A stretch of 43,130 nucleotides of DNA from IMG/VR virus record IMGVR_UViG_3300027506_000005, positions 1-43,130 of that record; one strand, given 5' to 3'. The notes under the pieces are model-generated. The model ran no database searches and had not been told where the DNA came from. It saw nothing but the letters and a program-made list of their open reading frames with translations. The position numbers and the translations under genes were made by a program. Below, one piece after another: positions 6,917 through 16,200 of this stretch. The stretch comes from a virus. How positions within the stretch are numbered: position 1 is the stretch's first letter; each line of letters opens with the position of its first letter.

Positions 6917-9544
6917 TTATAGTCCTACACCTAATTCAGCAGTTGGCGCAGTAAAGTTGGCAGTATATACTGCTTTCTTTACAAACCTGAAGTCTTGAAT
7001 ATACCCATTCCAATACTCACCCGAATTTGCTGCCAGATATGATGATCCAGGAGAATTATTAGCAGTATCACCAAGCATGAAGGTATCGCCTGTAAAGTTA
7101 TTTGTTGTTGCCCAATCATCTGCGTATGCAGTTCCGTTCTCATAAAATGTTATGGTTCCATTATGCCTAACCAAAGCAACATGAATCCATGTATTAAGGG
7201 CAAAAGCACTAGTCCCTACAATCGGAGTTGATGGTGATGTTGCATATATACTGAGTTTCTTTTGACTGTTGATACCCATGTTGAACCCAACATTTGTTGC
7301 TCTGTTACATGACCAAAATGTTTGGTTAACAGGTCCACCAGTAAGAATGTATATCCACATTTCAACGGTGAAATCTCCGCCACCTAGACCTCCTGGTTGA
7401 TACCATTTGATATAATCACTATTTCCATCAAACTTCATTGATGAGGATGTAGTGAATTTTCTAACAGAAGTGTCAGTTTGAGCAGTACCTGCAGTCACTA
7501 ATGTTGCATTTCCTGTATTGGAATAAATTGCAAAATCTGATGTATTGTTCATTAATAGTTTTGTGTTTGTGACATGAGTATGCGCTTGTGTCGGCACAGT
7601 GATAGTTGTCTGGGTTGGATCATAAGGAGTTGAACCTTTTATCCATCTCATATCAGCAGTGAAATTTTCACTAGCATAACCACCACCAGTAGCAGATTTA
7701 TGTATTTGAGCACCACTGAAATTAAATGCCGTAGAGTTTGTAACAGCAGACCCTTGCCTTTTGCCGTTAACAAACATTGACATATTATTTGATCCATCCC
7801 TACAAACAACAAAGTGATGCCATGCTCCTGGGAATAAATTTTCTCCGTTACTCGCGATTATATTAGATCCGTTTTGATAGAAATACCAGTCACGTCCACC
7901 AGATCCTGGAGTATCATAACCAATTTGTAAATTGCTATTGCCCCATGCTTCAACCAGTACCTTAATTACAGGATTACGATCAGTTGGGTGATACCAGAAT
8001 TCTAAAGAAAATGCGCCATCAAAATTAAAGTCAGTGGTTGTTGGAAGTGTTATGTAGTTATTGCTAGATCCATTGGTATTGGAATTAGGAAAGTACATAG
8101 AACCGCCATGTGTTGCTGCAGTCCAAGGTTCACCGTCAAACGGTGTTTCTGGTTTAGTAAATTTACCTTCATAGACAGTACCTGATGCAGGATATATTGG
8201 ATGAGGAATTGCAGTTTGAGAAGTCGAGAAGTTATCAATGTAAGGTTGCCCAGTTCCCATAAGAACTTCTGTAGTGCCTGAACTATGTATTCCTGGCGCT
8301 TGTGTTGGCATTGTAAGTGAAGCAGCATTAGAATATACACTTGCTCCGTTTACTGCTCTCATTCCAAAATAGTCAGCAAATGCTTGAAAATATCCTGAGG
8401 TATAGTTACCGTGTTGACCAATGACCCATGTACCAAGATCTGTTGAGTTTTCAGAAAATGCTTGTGTCTTAACTTCTACTCCATCAACATAGATTTTAAT
8501 ATTATTGTTGTATCTGTCATAAACAATCCAATGCCATTCACCATCATTAATTACTTGTCCAGTAGTTTGTGCAACATCATTAGTTCCTGACGTAAATGCT
8601 AATGTAAGTCTACCAGCATTATATTTAAGTGCATTGAATGCTGAATTGCCTGATGGATAGTTACAGAACATAATCCCTTCATCAGTTTGAGTGGTTCTAA
8701 TCCACGTTTCGAATGTCCAGTCACCAGTAAACGCAAACGAAGCAGACGTATCAATAGCATAATCATTCGTAGTGGTTGAGATACAATATCCCTTAGATTC
8801 ATCTTTGTAAGGTGAGAATGAACCAGCGTCTATTGTACCAGTTTCCGTTGTTGCTGTTTCTGCCTGAGAAGCATTAAGATATGTTATTCTATTAGTGTTT
8901 GCAAGAGTATTGCCTGTTGCTTTAACGCCAATCATAGTATCAGAAGAACTATCGACGATTGCAGAAAATGCTAGAGTGAAAGTGTTTGTGCCAGCACCAA
9001 ATGCTACACCATCTGATGCCTTAAATGTGAGTGTAGCACTACCATCAAATCCTAATGCCGTTGCCGAATCTTCTGATCTTGGTGTAATAGTAAACACCGA
9101 TGAATCTTGACTCAAGGTTGCAAGTTTAAAGAAGTCACCACCAGATTCTACACTTAATACAAGGGATGCGTCAGCATTATCAGAATCCGTAGCAGTAACA
9201 GTAACTGTTTGCGCTACACCTTCAGAAGATAACGCGATTGTTCCTGAAGGACTGAGAGATAATGTCGGAGTCGCATTAATCAAAGCGACGTTATACCACC
9301 CAGATCCAGTAGAAAGATATAATCTACTGCTTGCTGTTATGTATGCTTGATCACCAGCAGTTAAACCTGATGTTGGTAATGCTCCGATAGAATCGTAAAC
9401 AGTTAATGAAGATGCCGCAGCGATAGTAGAAACTTGAGCAGAATCTAATCCTACACTAGAAGATACATTCAACAAACTATTGTTATTAGTATTTGCTTGT
9501 TCTGTGGCGCCTAAGATTGCTGCTAGGTCTCTAGTTCTACTCAT
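6917..9544 (-). CDS. Large adhesin-like tail protein with three LamG/ConA-like domains
   Basis: A probable receptor-binding or virion decoration protein of 875 residues. The N-terminal 45 residues (MSRTRDLAAILGATEQANTN, then VGLDSAQVSTIA) match the start of the protein at 11103-12026 and probably form a shared attachment module. Residues about 90-200 resemble a cadherin/Ig-like beta sandwich (SDNADASLVLSV, LTFKASDGVAFGAGTNTFTL). Three LamG/concanavalin-like jelly rolls follow at about 250-410, 480-650 and 695-875, each with a strand like DWTFETWIRT, FSLEFWYHP or DFTVEMWIYI, a W(I/H)H(W/F/V)-type core and a VDG/VNG/ENGT turn. These folds bind carbohydrates in many proteins. The exact receptor is unknown. 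Confidence 0.85.
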   Translation of the reverse strand: MSRTRDLAAILGATEQANTNNNSLLNVSSSVGLDSAQVSTIAAASSLTVYDSIGALPTSGLTAGDQAYITASSRLYLSTGSGWYNVALINATPTLSLSPSGTIALSSEGVAQTVTVTATDSDNADASLVLSVESGGDFFKLATLSQDSSVFTITPRSEDSATALGFDGSATLTFKASDGVAFGAGTNTFTLAFSAIVDSSSDTMIGVKATGNTLANTNRITYLNASQAETATTETGTIDAGSFSPYKDESKGYCISTTTNDYAIDTSASFAFTGDWTFETWIRTTQTDEGIMFCNYPSGNSAFNALKYNAGRLTLAFTSGTNDVAQTTGQVINDGEWHWIVYDRYNNNIKIYVDGVEVKTQAFSENSTDLGTWVIGQHGNYTSGYFQAFADYFGMRAVNGASVYSNAASLTMPTQAPGIHSSGTTEVLMGTGQPYIDNFSTSQTAIPHPIYPASGTVYEGKFTKPETPFDGEPWTAATHGGSMYFPNSNTNGSSNNYITLPTTTDFNFDGAFSLEFWYHPTDRNPVIKVLVEAWGNSNLQIGYDTPGSGGRDWYFYQNGSNIIASNGENLFPGAWHHFVVCRDGSNNMSMFVNGKRQGSAVTNSTAFNFSGAQIHKSATGGGYASENFTADMRWIKGSTPYDPTQTTITVPTQAHTHVTNTKLLMNNTSDFAIYSNTGNATLVTAGTAQTDTSVRKFTTSSSMKFDGNSDYIKWYQPGGLGGGDFTVEMWIYILTGGPVNQTFWSCNRATNVGFNMGINSQKKLSIYATSPSTPIVGTSAFALNTWIHVALVRHNGTITFYENGTAYADDWATTNNFTGDTFMLGDTANNSPGSSYLAANSGEYWNGYIQDFRFVKKAVYTANFTAPTAELGVGL

Positions 9545-9545
9545 T

Positions 9546-9860
9546 TTAGTACCATCTCTCGATCGGGTTTATTGTTATATTTTGAGTTAGTTCAACTTTA
9601 ACATCAGGATTAGAACCAAGCGTAGGATTTTCAATCACATCATTAGCATTTAATTTAAATGATCCTATTGTCTCTGCAATAGTAATGCTGATTGGATTAT
9701 CTACCCTATTTCCTAAAGTTTGCCAACTATATGCTTTAGTGAGATGCCCAGCACTATCAATATCAGTGCTTGCAGAATCTAAAAGATTTATGCCGTACCA
9801 ATCGGAGTCTACGTCTCCGACCATACTAAACTCTAATTTTGAAAGTGCTGGACTTGCCAT
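9546..9860 (-). CDS. Small structural candidate, unknown function
   Basis: A 104-residue protein without a recognised family. It has DSD and DSASTDIDSAG motifs at about residues 18-37 and ends NITINPIERWY. Mixed polar and hydrophobic alternation suggests a beta-rich fold. GGAGAG upstream supports the start. It lies one base from the start of the LamG protein and one base from the preceding 411-residue gene, so it is within a tail-protein operon. It could be a small adaptor or fibre chaperone; nothing in the sequence decides. Confidence 0.72.
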   Translation of the reverse strand: MASPALSKLEFSMVGDVDSDWYGINLLDSASTDIDSAGHLTKAYSWQTLGNRVDNPISITIAETIGSFKLNANDVIENPTLGSNPDVKVELTQNITINPIERWY

Positions 9861-9861
9861 T

Positions 9862-11097
9862 CTAGTCTCTCCGAATCATCATTGCATTAACAGATGTCAT
9901 TGGGAAGTATTGGTATGTGACCCCATTAATTGTTGCACTATCACCCCAGAAACCAGCATTACCTACAGTGTGATATACGCCTGCCTTTGCTGACATATTA
10001 ATCTCGTCACCACCAAGAGCAGAGAAATCCATATATGATGGTCTCAGACGAATTGCTTTATTTCCGTTTGAATCAATATCATAAGCATTACCATTAATTG
10101 CATCCCATGCTTCGATATCGTTAGAAGCAACACCACCCCATTCTGTAGAGTAGAAGAATCCACGGTGTTGTGTGTATGAGGTGTAGTACGATGAGAATGG
10201 ATTTGGATTTGCTAGAGCAGTAGGTCTTGCAGTAGTATTATCATCGGAAGTAGAACCTACAATACTCATCGTTGTATTTCCGTGTAAACCAACATTTCTT
10301 AACTTATCACCAATACGTTCATTGTAGATATTTCCTGGGAACATAACAATAGGTGCTTTACTGCCAGTGTTATCCCAAGTTGATGTATAAGCACCGCCAT
10401 CACGATAGCAGAAATCTGCAGACGTTGTGCCAGTTCCGTTTGTAATGAACATAGCACATACAGGTACATTACTATCAGCGATTACGTTTATCTTATCTCT
10501 GTATTTCATTGCAGATGTTTGTGTAAACTGATAAATCGCACAAACATTTCTTTGGTCTTGACCATGTTGATCACTGCCTGTGAGTACTAATTTAGTTTGG
10601 TCAGCGAAAATATGAATTTCTCTGTTAGGAACATGACTTACACCCATGCCTCTAATATCAGCATCTATTGGGTTGGTCATGCTAGTGTTACCATACTGCA
10701 TGTCCTCAATTCCTGTACCAACACGATTTCTAACCACTAATGTTGTCGCTGATCTAGGGTCATTGTATATGGCAGCGTTATCATGATCGCCTCTAAGACG
10801 CACATCACAATAAACTGTATGTCCAGTATCGTATGTGGATCTAAGTGTATATTCTGCACCATAATCTGCATCACTAGAATTGTAATCTAATGCAGTTGAA
10901 GAAAGTGTGCCCTTATCAGCAAAGGTCCAATGCGAACTATCCTTTGAATAGAATTCTGTTGCTGCCGAATCAATACCAGCATATCCATCAAGGTTAGCAG
11001 GTCCTGTGCCATCGTAACAATCTGTGATTGCTTTCACAATCATTCTATTTCTTGTAGCAGCAGTTGTTGCCGACAGAAATCTCATTTTTGCGTACAT
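9862..11097 (-). CDS. Virion structural candidate, 411 residues
   Basis: I do not recognise a defined domain. The N-terminus MYAKMRFLSATTAATRNRMI is followed by a soluble, Asp/Asn/Ser/Thr-rich body with repeated beta-like segments and aromatic pairs (FYSTEWGGV, TYQYFPMTSVNAMMIRRD). There is no signal peptide or membrane segment. A good AAGGGAT site precedes the start. It lies between two proteins sharing an MSRxRD N-terminal module, which makes a tail-fibre or baseplate-decoration role the best contextual guess. A secreted enzyme cannot be ruled out, but no catalytic motif is apparent. Confidence 0.72.
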   Translation of the reverse strand: MYAKMRFLSATTAATRNRMIVKAITDCYDGTGPANLDGYAGIDSAATEFYSKDSSHWTFADKGTLSSTALDYNSSDADYGAEYTLRSTYDTGHTVYCDVRLRGDHDNAAIYNDPRSATTLVVRNRVGTGIEDMQYGNTSMTNPIDADIRGMGVSHVPNREIHIFADQTKLVLTGSDQHGQDQRNVCAIYQFTQTSAMKYRDKINVIADSNVPVCAMFITNGTGTTSADFCYRDGGAYTSTWDNTGSKAPIVMFPGNIYNERIGDKLRNVGLHGNTTMSIVGSTSDDNTTARPTALANPNPFSSYYTSYTQHRGFFYSTEWGGVASNDIEAWDAINGNAYDIDSNGNKAIRLRPSYMDFSALGGDEINMSAKAGVYHTVGNAGFWGDSATINGVTYQYFPMTSVNAMMIRRD

Positions 11098-11102
11098 TTT
11101 TT

Positions 11103-12026
11103 TTATCCCTTATTAAATGTCAAATTAACGTAAAGATCAGATCCTGCGGTATTAGATCCAACTTGAGTTATGTTTACTGTTAAATAATCATCTTTAGCAA
11201 GATTGATTGTATCGTTAGTAGTCCCGCTATTTAATGCGCCATCTGCGATTGTTACGGTTTTTACTGTAGTGGTACTATTCTTCACTATATTTATACTGAT
11301 TGCTGCTCCTGCTGGAGCACCTTTTACGTATGCTTCAACATTTTTTAATATAGAAGCACCCTGTAAATAAAATCTTTGGACACCATCATACACACTTATG
11401 GTACCATTTTTATGATATGATTTGAAAAATTCTGTAACCGATTTTTCGAAAAGCATATTCACAAATAAATTTGATCCTGCAGTTTGAGAACCAACCTGCG
11501 TTATATTAACTGTAGCAAAGTCATTCTTCGCGAATGCTGTAGAGGATCCTGCTGATACGGTAGAAGCACCAGATGCTAATGTAATCGTATCTGTAATATC
11601 GCTATCATTCTTTTTAACATTTACAATTAAACTGCTACCAACTGGAGCGGTGGCCACCGTTGCAAGAATTGATTTAAGGTTTGTGTCCTTGTTAAAATAA
11701 AATCTTTGATCACCAGCAGCAACTTTAAGTCCTCCAGAATATTGAAATGTTCTTTCAAATTCATAACCGAGTGTAGCAGTACCAGAATCTGCACTAGCAG
11801 CAGGAGCACGGGCAGTAACATAATCACTGTCAACAAGAGATAAAACTGTAGCAGAGTCAACCCTTCCAGTGCCAGCAATTGCAAGAACATAATCTGAATC
11901 GATAAATGCTAATACTGTTGCAGAATCTAATCCTCCTGCTCCGCCACTACCAAACACTGACACATTTCCAGTGTTTTCTGCTTCAGTGAGTCCGAGTATT
12001 TTTGCGATGTCTCTATTTCTACTCAT
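11103..12026 (-). CDS. Tail protein with MSRxRD module and duplicated beta domain
   Basis: Residues 1-32 (MSRNRDIAKILGLTEAENT, then GGLDSATV) match the N-terminus of the triple-LamG protein. Residues 33-75 carry three copies of the DS motif (FIDSDYVLAI, RVDSATVLSL, LVDSDYVTAR). The rest is two tandem copies of a roughly 103-residue domain, at about 94-196 and 202-307. Both have the marks GDQRFYF/GVQRFYL, AP(V/A)G, VTI/ITL, then TVNITQVGS(Q/N)TAGS(N/D)L(F/Y)VN. This is a small fibre or decoration protein built by internal duplication. The ligand is unknown. AGGAAAAG lies 11 or so bases before the start. Confidence 0.8.
   Translation of the reverse strand: MSRNRDIAKILGLTEAENTGNVSVFGSGGAGGLDSATVLAFIDSDYVLAIAGTGRVDSATVLSLVDSDYVTARAPAASADSGTATLGYEFERTFQYSGGLKVAAGDQRFYFNKDTNLKSILATVATAPVGSSLIVNVKKNDSDITDTITLASGASTVSAGSSTAFAKNDFATVNITQVGSQTAGSNLFVNMLFEKSVTEFFKSYHKNGTISVYDGVQRFYLQGASILKNVEAYVKGAPAGAAISINIVKNSTTTVKTVTIADGALNSGTTNDTINLAKDDYLTVNITQVGSNTAGSDLYVNLTFNKG
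11410..12026 (-). repeat. N-terminal DS motifs and first copy of a duplicated domain within the 307-residue tail protein
   Basis: The interval covers the shared N-terminal module, the three DS motifs and the first of two tandem domain copies; the second copy occupies the remaining 3' part of the gene down to about 11106. Alignment by eye rests on QRFYF/QRFYL and the nearly identical TVNITQVGS-x-TAGS-x-L segment near the end of each copy. The copies are clearly diverged elsewhere, so the duplication is not recent. Confidence 0.6.
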
Positions 12027-12027
12027 T

Positions 12028-13272
12028 TTACACCACTTTTCCTGAAATGTTATTGGTAACTAATGTTGTTATCTCTGCATTTGTTAGTGCCGATGAATAA
12101 AGCGCAACCTGTCTTACTGCACCTCCACCGACATCGCTATAATAACCACCTCGCCTTGCACTCACACCAAAGAATACATGACCAGTATCATTACCCAAAG
12201 GTCCAGCAACACCACCTGCTCCAAAGTTCGCATCAGTGTTAGTAAAGGAATCAGTTACGAGTGCACCAGTTAAAGCATTAAATTCTAAAAGTTCAAATGG
12301 ACCTGTCGCAGTTCCTCTTGCTACAAGTACAGAACCCCAACCACCAGTTGAACCCTGATTGTGCAATGTTGTTTGAGTAGCATTTAAGTTAGTATTAGAT
12401 ACTAACCAAATATTATCACCATCAGAACCACCATCCTGTCTTACAAATGGGTTACCACCTGCCCAGTCATATAAGTGTCTGTTTGGAGTATAACTATGTC
12501 GGAAGTCAGTTGTACTGGAATATGCTTTACCATCTTTCCAGTGCATAATAAGAGTAAAGTTTGAATTGAGAATCTGTGCTTCAGCACCAGCCATAGCATA
12601 ATGGTTAGTTGTAGAACCAGGAAGATGAGAGTAACCACCCTCTGCTGCAAACGTGCCTCCAGTAAAGACATTTGATGCTATGCTTGACGTTGCAGTACCG
12701 TATGTTTCTACAGAACCACTAGTAAAGTCGATTGCCTGCCATGATCCTGCCCATCCAGCAGAAATTCTAATTGTAGCAGTTGATGATATTTTATGAGTTC
12801 CATCAGTAGCAATACCTCTAAACAAGAAATCACCGAGATGTTGTTTTGTTGATGCTTTAAGGTGGAATATTCCAGCAGATGAAGTACTGCTATCAATTAC
12901 TTGATGAGCACTATCTAGTTGTATAGGGTTTTCTGGAACTGTTTGAAATGAATATGATATTGGAAACCCTTCACGGTCGGGTGCTGCGGATACTCGTAAA
13001 GTAAATGCATCATCCCCTACTGCAGAAATTATAGGTTGAGTGGATAAACTAGAATCAAATGTAAGTGATTCATTTGGTCCAGAAAATACTCTGTCGTATT
13101 CATTACCATCATAAAGGTATAGTGCTTTAGTGTTTTTAGCATAGTGCAGTGTTCCGGAATCAGGTACTGCCGCAAATGCTCCTAATGAATCAGCATTGGT
13201 TACACCACTGCCGCCACCACCGCCACCTGATGCAGTAACAACCAAACCTCTTATTGTAGTTAATAATGTCAT
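12028..13272 (-). CDS. Tail fibre/adhesin-like protein with ConA-like C-terminal domain
   Basis: I place the start at 13272 (MTLLTTIRGLVVTASG), one base from the preceding stop, rather than at 13326, which would overlap the upstream gene by 53 bases. This gives 414 residues. A Gly-rich linker is followed by LHYAKNTKALYLYDGNEYDR (about residues 40-60), similar in layout to the YITASSRLYLSTGSGWY region of the triple-LamG protein. An Ig/cadherin-like stretch ends IATDGTHKISSTATIRI. A C-terminal LamG/ConA-like domain has FTLIMHWKDG and the closing VRQVALYSSALTNAEITTLV typical of such lectin folds. It is probably a receptor-binding or decoration protein. Confidence 0.78.
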   Translation of the reverse strand: MTLLTTIRGLVVTASGGGGGGSGVTNADSLGAFAAVPDSGTLHYAKNTKALYLYDGNEYDRVFSGPNESLTFDSSLSTQPIISAVGDDAFTLRVSAAPDREGFPISYSFQTVPENPIQLDSAHQVIDSSTSSAGIFHLKASTKQHLGDFLFRGIATDGTHKISSTATIRISAGWAGSWQAIDFTSGSVETYGTATSSIASNVFTGGTFAAEGGYSHLPGSTTNHYAMAGAEAQILNSNFTLIMHWKDGKAYSSTTDFRHSYTPNRHLYDWAGGNPFVRQDGGSDGDNIWLVSNTNLNATQTTLHNQGSTGGWGSVLVARGTATGPFELLEFNALTGALVTDSFTNTDANFGAGGVAGPLGNDTGHVFFGVSARRGGYYSDVGGGAVRQVALYSSALTNAEITTLVTNNISGKVV

Positions 13273-13273
13273 A

Positions 13274-16200
13274 TTAGTTCTCTGTAAGTAACCAACCTTG
13301 TGTCGCATCGTAGTAGACGAGACCAAGTGCTGTTCGATTAATATTTATAGTCAAGTCAGAAGCAACACCTTGTATGTTATGACCACTTCTTCCGATTGTA
13401 ATATTGTTTGTTGCTGCATTTCCTGTTACATCGATGATTCTAATTTCATCACCTTGTGAAGCAGTAGAAGGTAGATTGACCGCTCTAGCACTGCCAAAAG
13501 TATCTATAAAGATTTTCTCACCTGCTGATGCAGAAACTGTTCCTGTGCCAACTTTCCAAGCATTGGTTGGTCCAGTCAGAGGTCTTCCTCTAGCGAATGC
13601 TGATACTTTCAATTCATCATTCAGATTAGCAGCATCAAGAAGTGTTACCGATTTTCCACCAATAGCAGTGTAGTCATCACTATCGTTTAACAACAAACCG
13701 TTCAAGAATACTTGTATGTTATCATTTTCGTAATTCAGATGCTTCCCAGCAGTATCTTCGCCACTGAAGTGAGTCTGTCCAGCACTAGCAGTAAATTTGT
13801 ATGTTGTTAAATCTGCGTTACCTATTCCTGAGAATGCTGAAACAACAACGTCATCATTCGCTATTGTTGCTTCTGTTAGAACTATAGAATATCCATTTGA
13901 TGCAGTATAGTCTGAGAAGTTTTTCAGAAGAATACCGTTTACATGAACTTGAACTGAATTAGGGTTGTAAGATAACGTTTTACCGTTTTGATCTACACCA
14001 GTAATTACAGTTGCTGGAGATGACGTAACGTATTCAAACTGATCGACGTGTGGCGTTACTACCGTTCCTGTTTGATTACTGATTATAATTCCATCGCTTG
14101 CATCTGCGCCAGTCGTAAGAGTAACTGTTGTTCCAGCACCATTGATAGAATAGTCATCTGAGTCTACAAGCAATATACCATTTAAGAATACATCAGTTGA
14201 ACCATTTGGAACACTGAGCGTTACCCCTGCATTATCAGCACCAGTAAAGATTGTCTGATTTAATGTTGCGGTATATGTAAATTTATTAGTTCTGAGTGAC
14301 TGTACTGCAACTTGCTTATGTACGACATCGCGATCTACGATGCTGATAACATCACCTGCACCTGCGGCAGATACTAAACTGATAGAAGCAGAATCTATAG
14401 TGTAATCTGTCGTCAACACCATCAAGATGCCGTTTACAAACACATCGGCATTCACTACTGGTTTAGTAGCAGGGAACAATACCTGACTAGCAGTTGCTGT
14501 GATAGTAGTTGTAACGGTTGTTAGTTCTCCTGCCCGAGAACTGACGATAGATGCCACATAGTCACTATCGATCAATTGAGTCGTTAGAGCAGAATCTAAT
14601 CCTCCTGCTCCACCACCACCGCCACCTGAGATTGTGATTGTTTTTGTAGCACCTGTTCCAGATGCAACTACGCCAGAACCTACAAAATTAAGAGTTGTAG
14701 CAGAAGTTGATAATGCGGACCCTTCATCTTGAACGGTAACTGCTCCGCCAGACTGGCGAAGTTGAATGTAATCGGAATCAACAATAGCACTTATGCCAGC
14801 AGAATCTTGGAATCTATCTCTTAGTGCGACGTATGCGCTATCAACAAGTGTTGTTACATGTGCATCGCTATATGGATTTATGTCAGCATAATTCGCTAGT
14901 TTGACCCAGTTGCCAGCGTGTGCAAAGTAACCAGCGCCAGTACCATGAACATGAGCAAACATACCATGATAGTCAGAGGCAGAAGGAAGATCACCTTCGA
15001 CAGAATACACGTTTGAATAAAGGATCTTATTTGATCCAAAGTCAATATCAGAATCACCGATACGAGTTTGAAGTCTTACATAAGCAGAATCAATTATAGA
15101 TGTTACTGTACCAGAATCTTTAATATTATAACCAGCAACGGTTATTGTAGCACCATTATCACCTTCAATTGATAAGTTCTTTGATGCAATGATTTTTGAA
15201 CTACTGGAATCACCTTGAAGACGAAGTGATCTTCTTATCACATCTGCGCCACTGTATACTGTTTGTCCATTATATGTCCAAAAGTTAACATTTGTGCTTA
15301 GTTGTATAAGATTTGCGTTACCATTAACATTTGTAATATATCCACCAGTCCATGTAACACTACTCGGATTCGTGAAGTTTACTCCATCACTTGATACCCA
15401 GATTGCTTCACCTGAATCCATGCCTGCTAAGAAATTAGTAAGACTGCTCACTTGTAAATATGGATGAGCGGTGCCTGTGCCGCTCGTACTACCGTCAGCA
15501 TATCTAGAACCTGTAACTGTTGCATTGACAGAAGTGTATGTATTCTGTGTTACGTTTTTACCAAGACCTAATTCTACTAAATTGTTTAGATTAATCGCAA
15601 CGTCAGAATCATGAACTGTAGAATTAATAAGAGATATTACAGTTGCAGAATCTGTTCCGCCGCTACCAGACTGTCTTGCTTGAACGTATGCTGCATCTAC
15701 AACTAATGAAACAGTGCTTGAATCTAAGAAGTCACTTGTGTTGTAGGAAATCTGCCTTGCTTGAACGTATGCGCTATCAACAATAGCATTGATACCAGCA
15801 GAATCTTGGAAACGATCTCTTAGTTGAATATATGCGGAATCGACAAGAGCGATTGTAAGGTCTGAATCAAGTGCTTCATTACTGATTAAACGAATTACTG
15901 CAGCAGAGTCAACGAAGTCAACCCCTAGTGTTGGAATAGTAGGAGTCCCTTGCAGATTTGAATATTGAAGATAATGTACACCTTGGAATCCATCTAGAGT
16001 GTCAGCATTAGTATTCAAAGCATCTACGAAGGACTTAGTGACCTGCTCTAGTATAGCAGAATCAATCATTGCACCTGCTAATGTAGAATCAACGAAGTCA
16101 ACCCCTAGTGTCGGTACAGAAGGAATCTGTGAAGTGACATATGCGCTATCAGCGAAGTCTGATGTGTTATACTTTATTTGCCTTGCTTGTACATAAGCAG

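Noticed and set aside
13273-13326. Upstream start at 13326 for the 414-residue fibre gene
   Set aside because: It would overlap the giant fibre gene by 53 bases and add a charged peptide; ATG at 13272 gives the one-base spacing seen throughout this operon.
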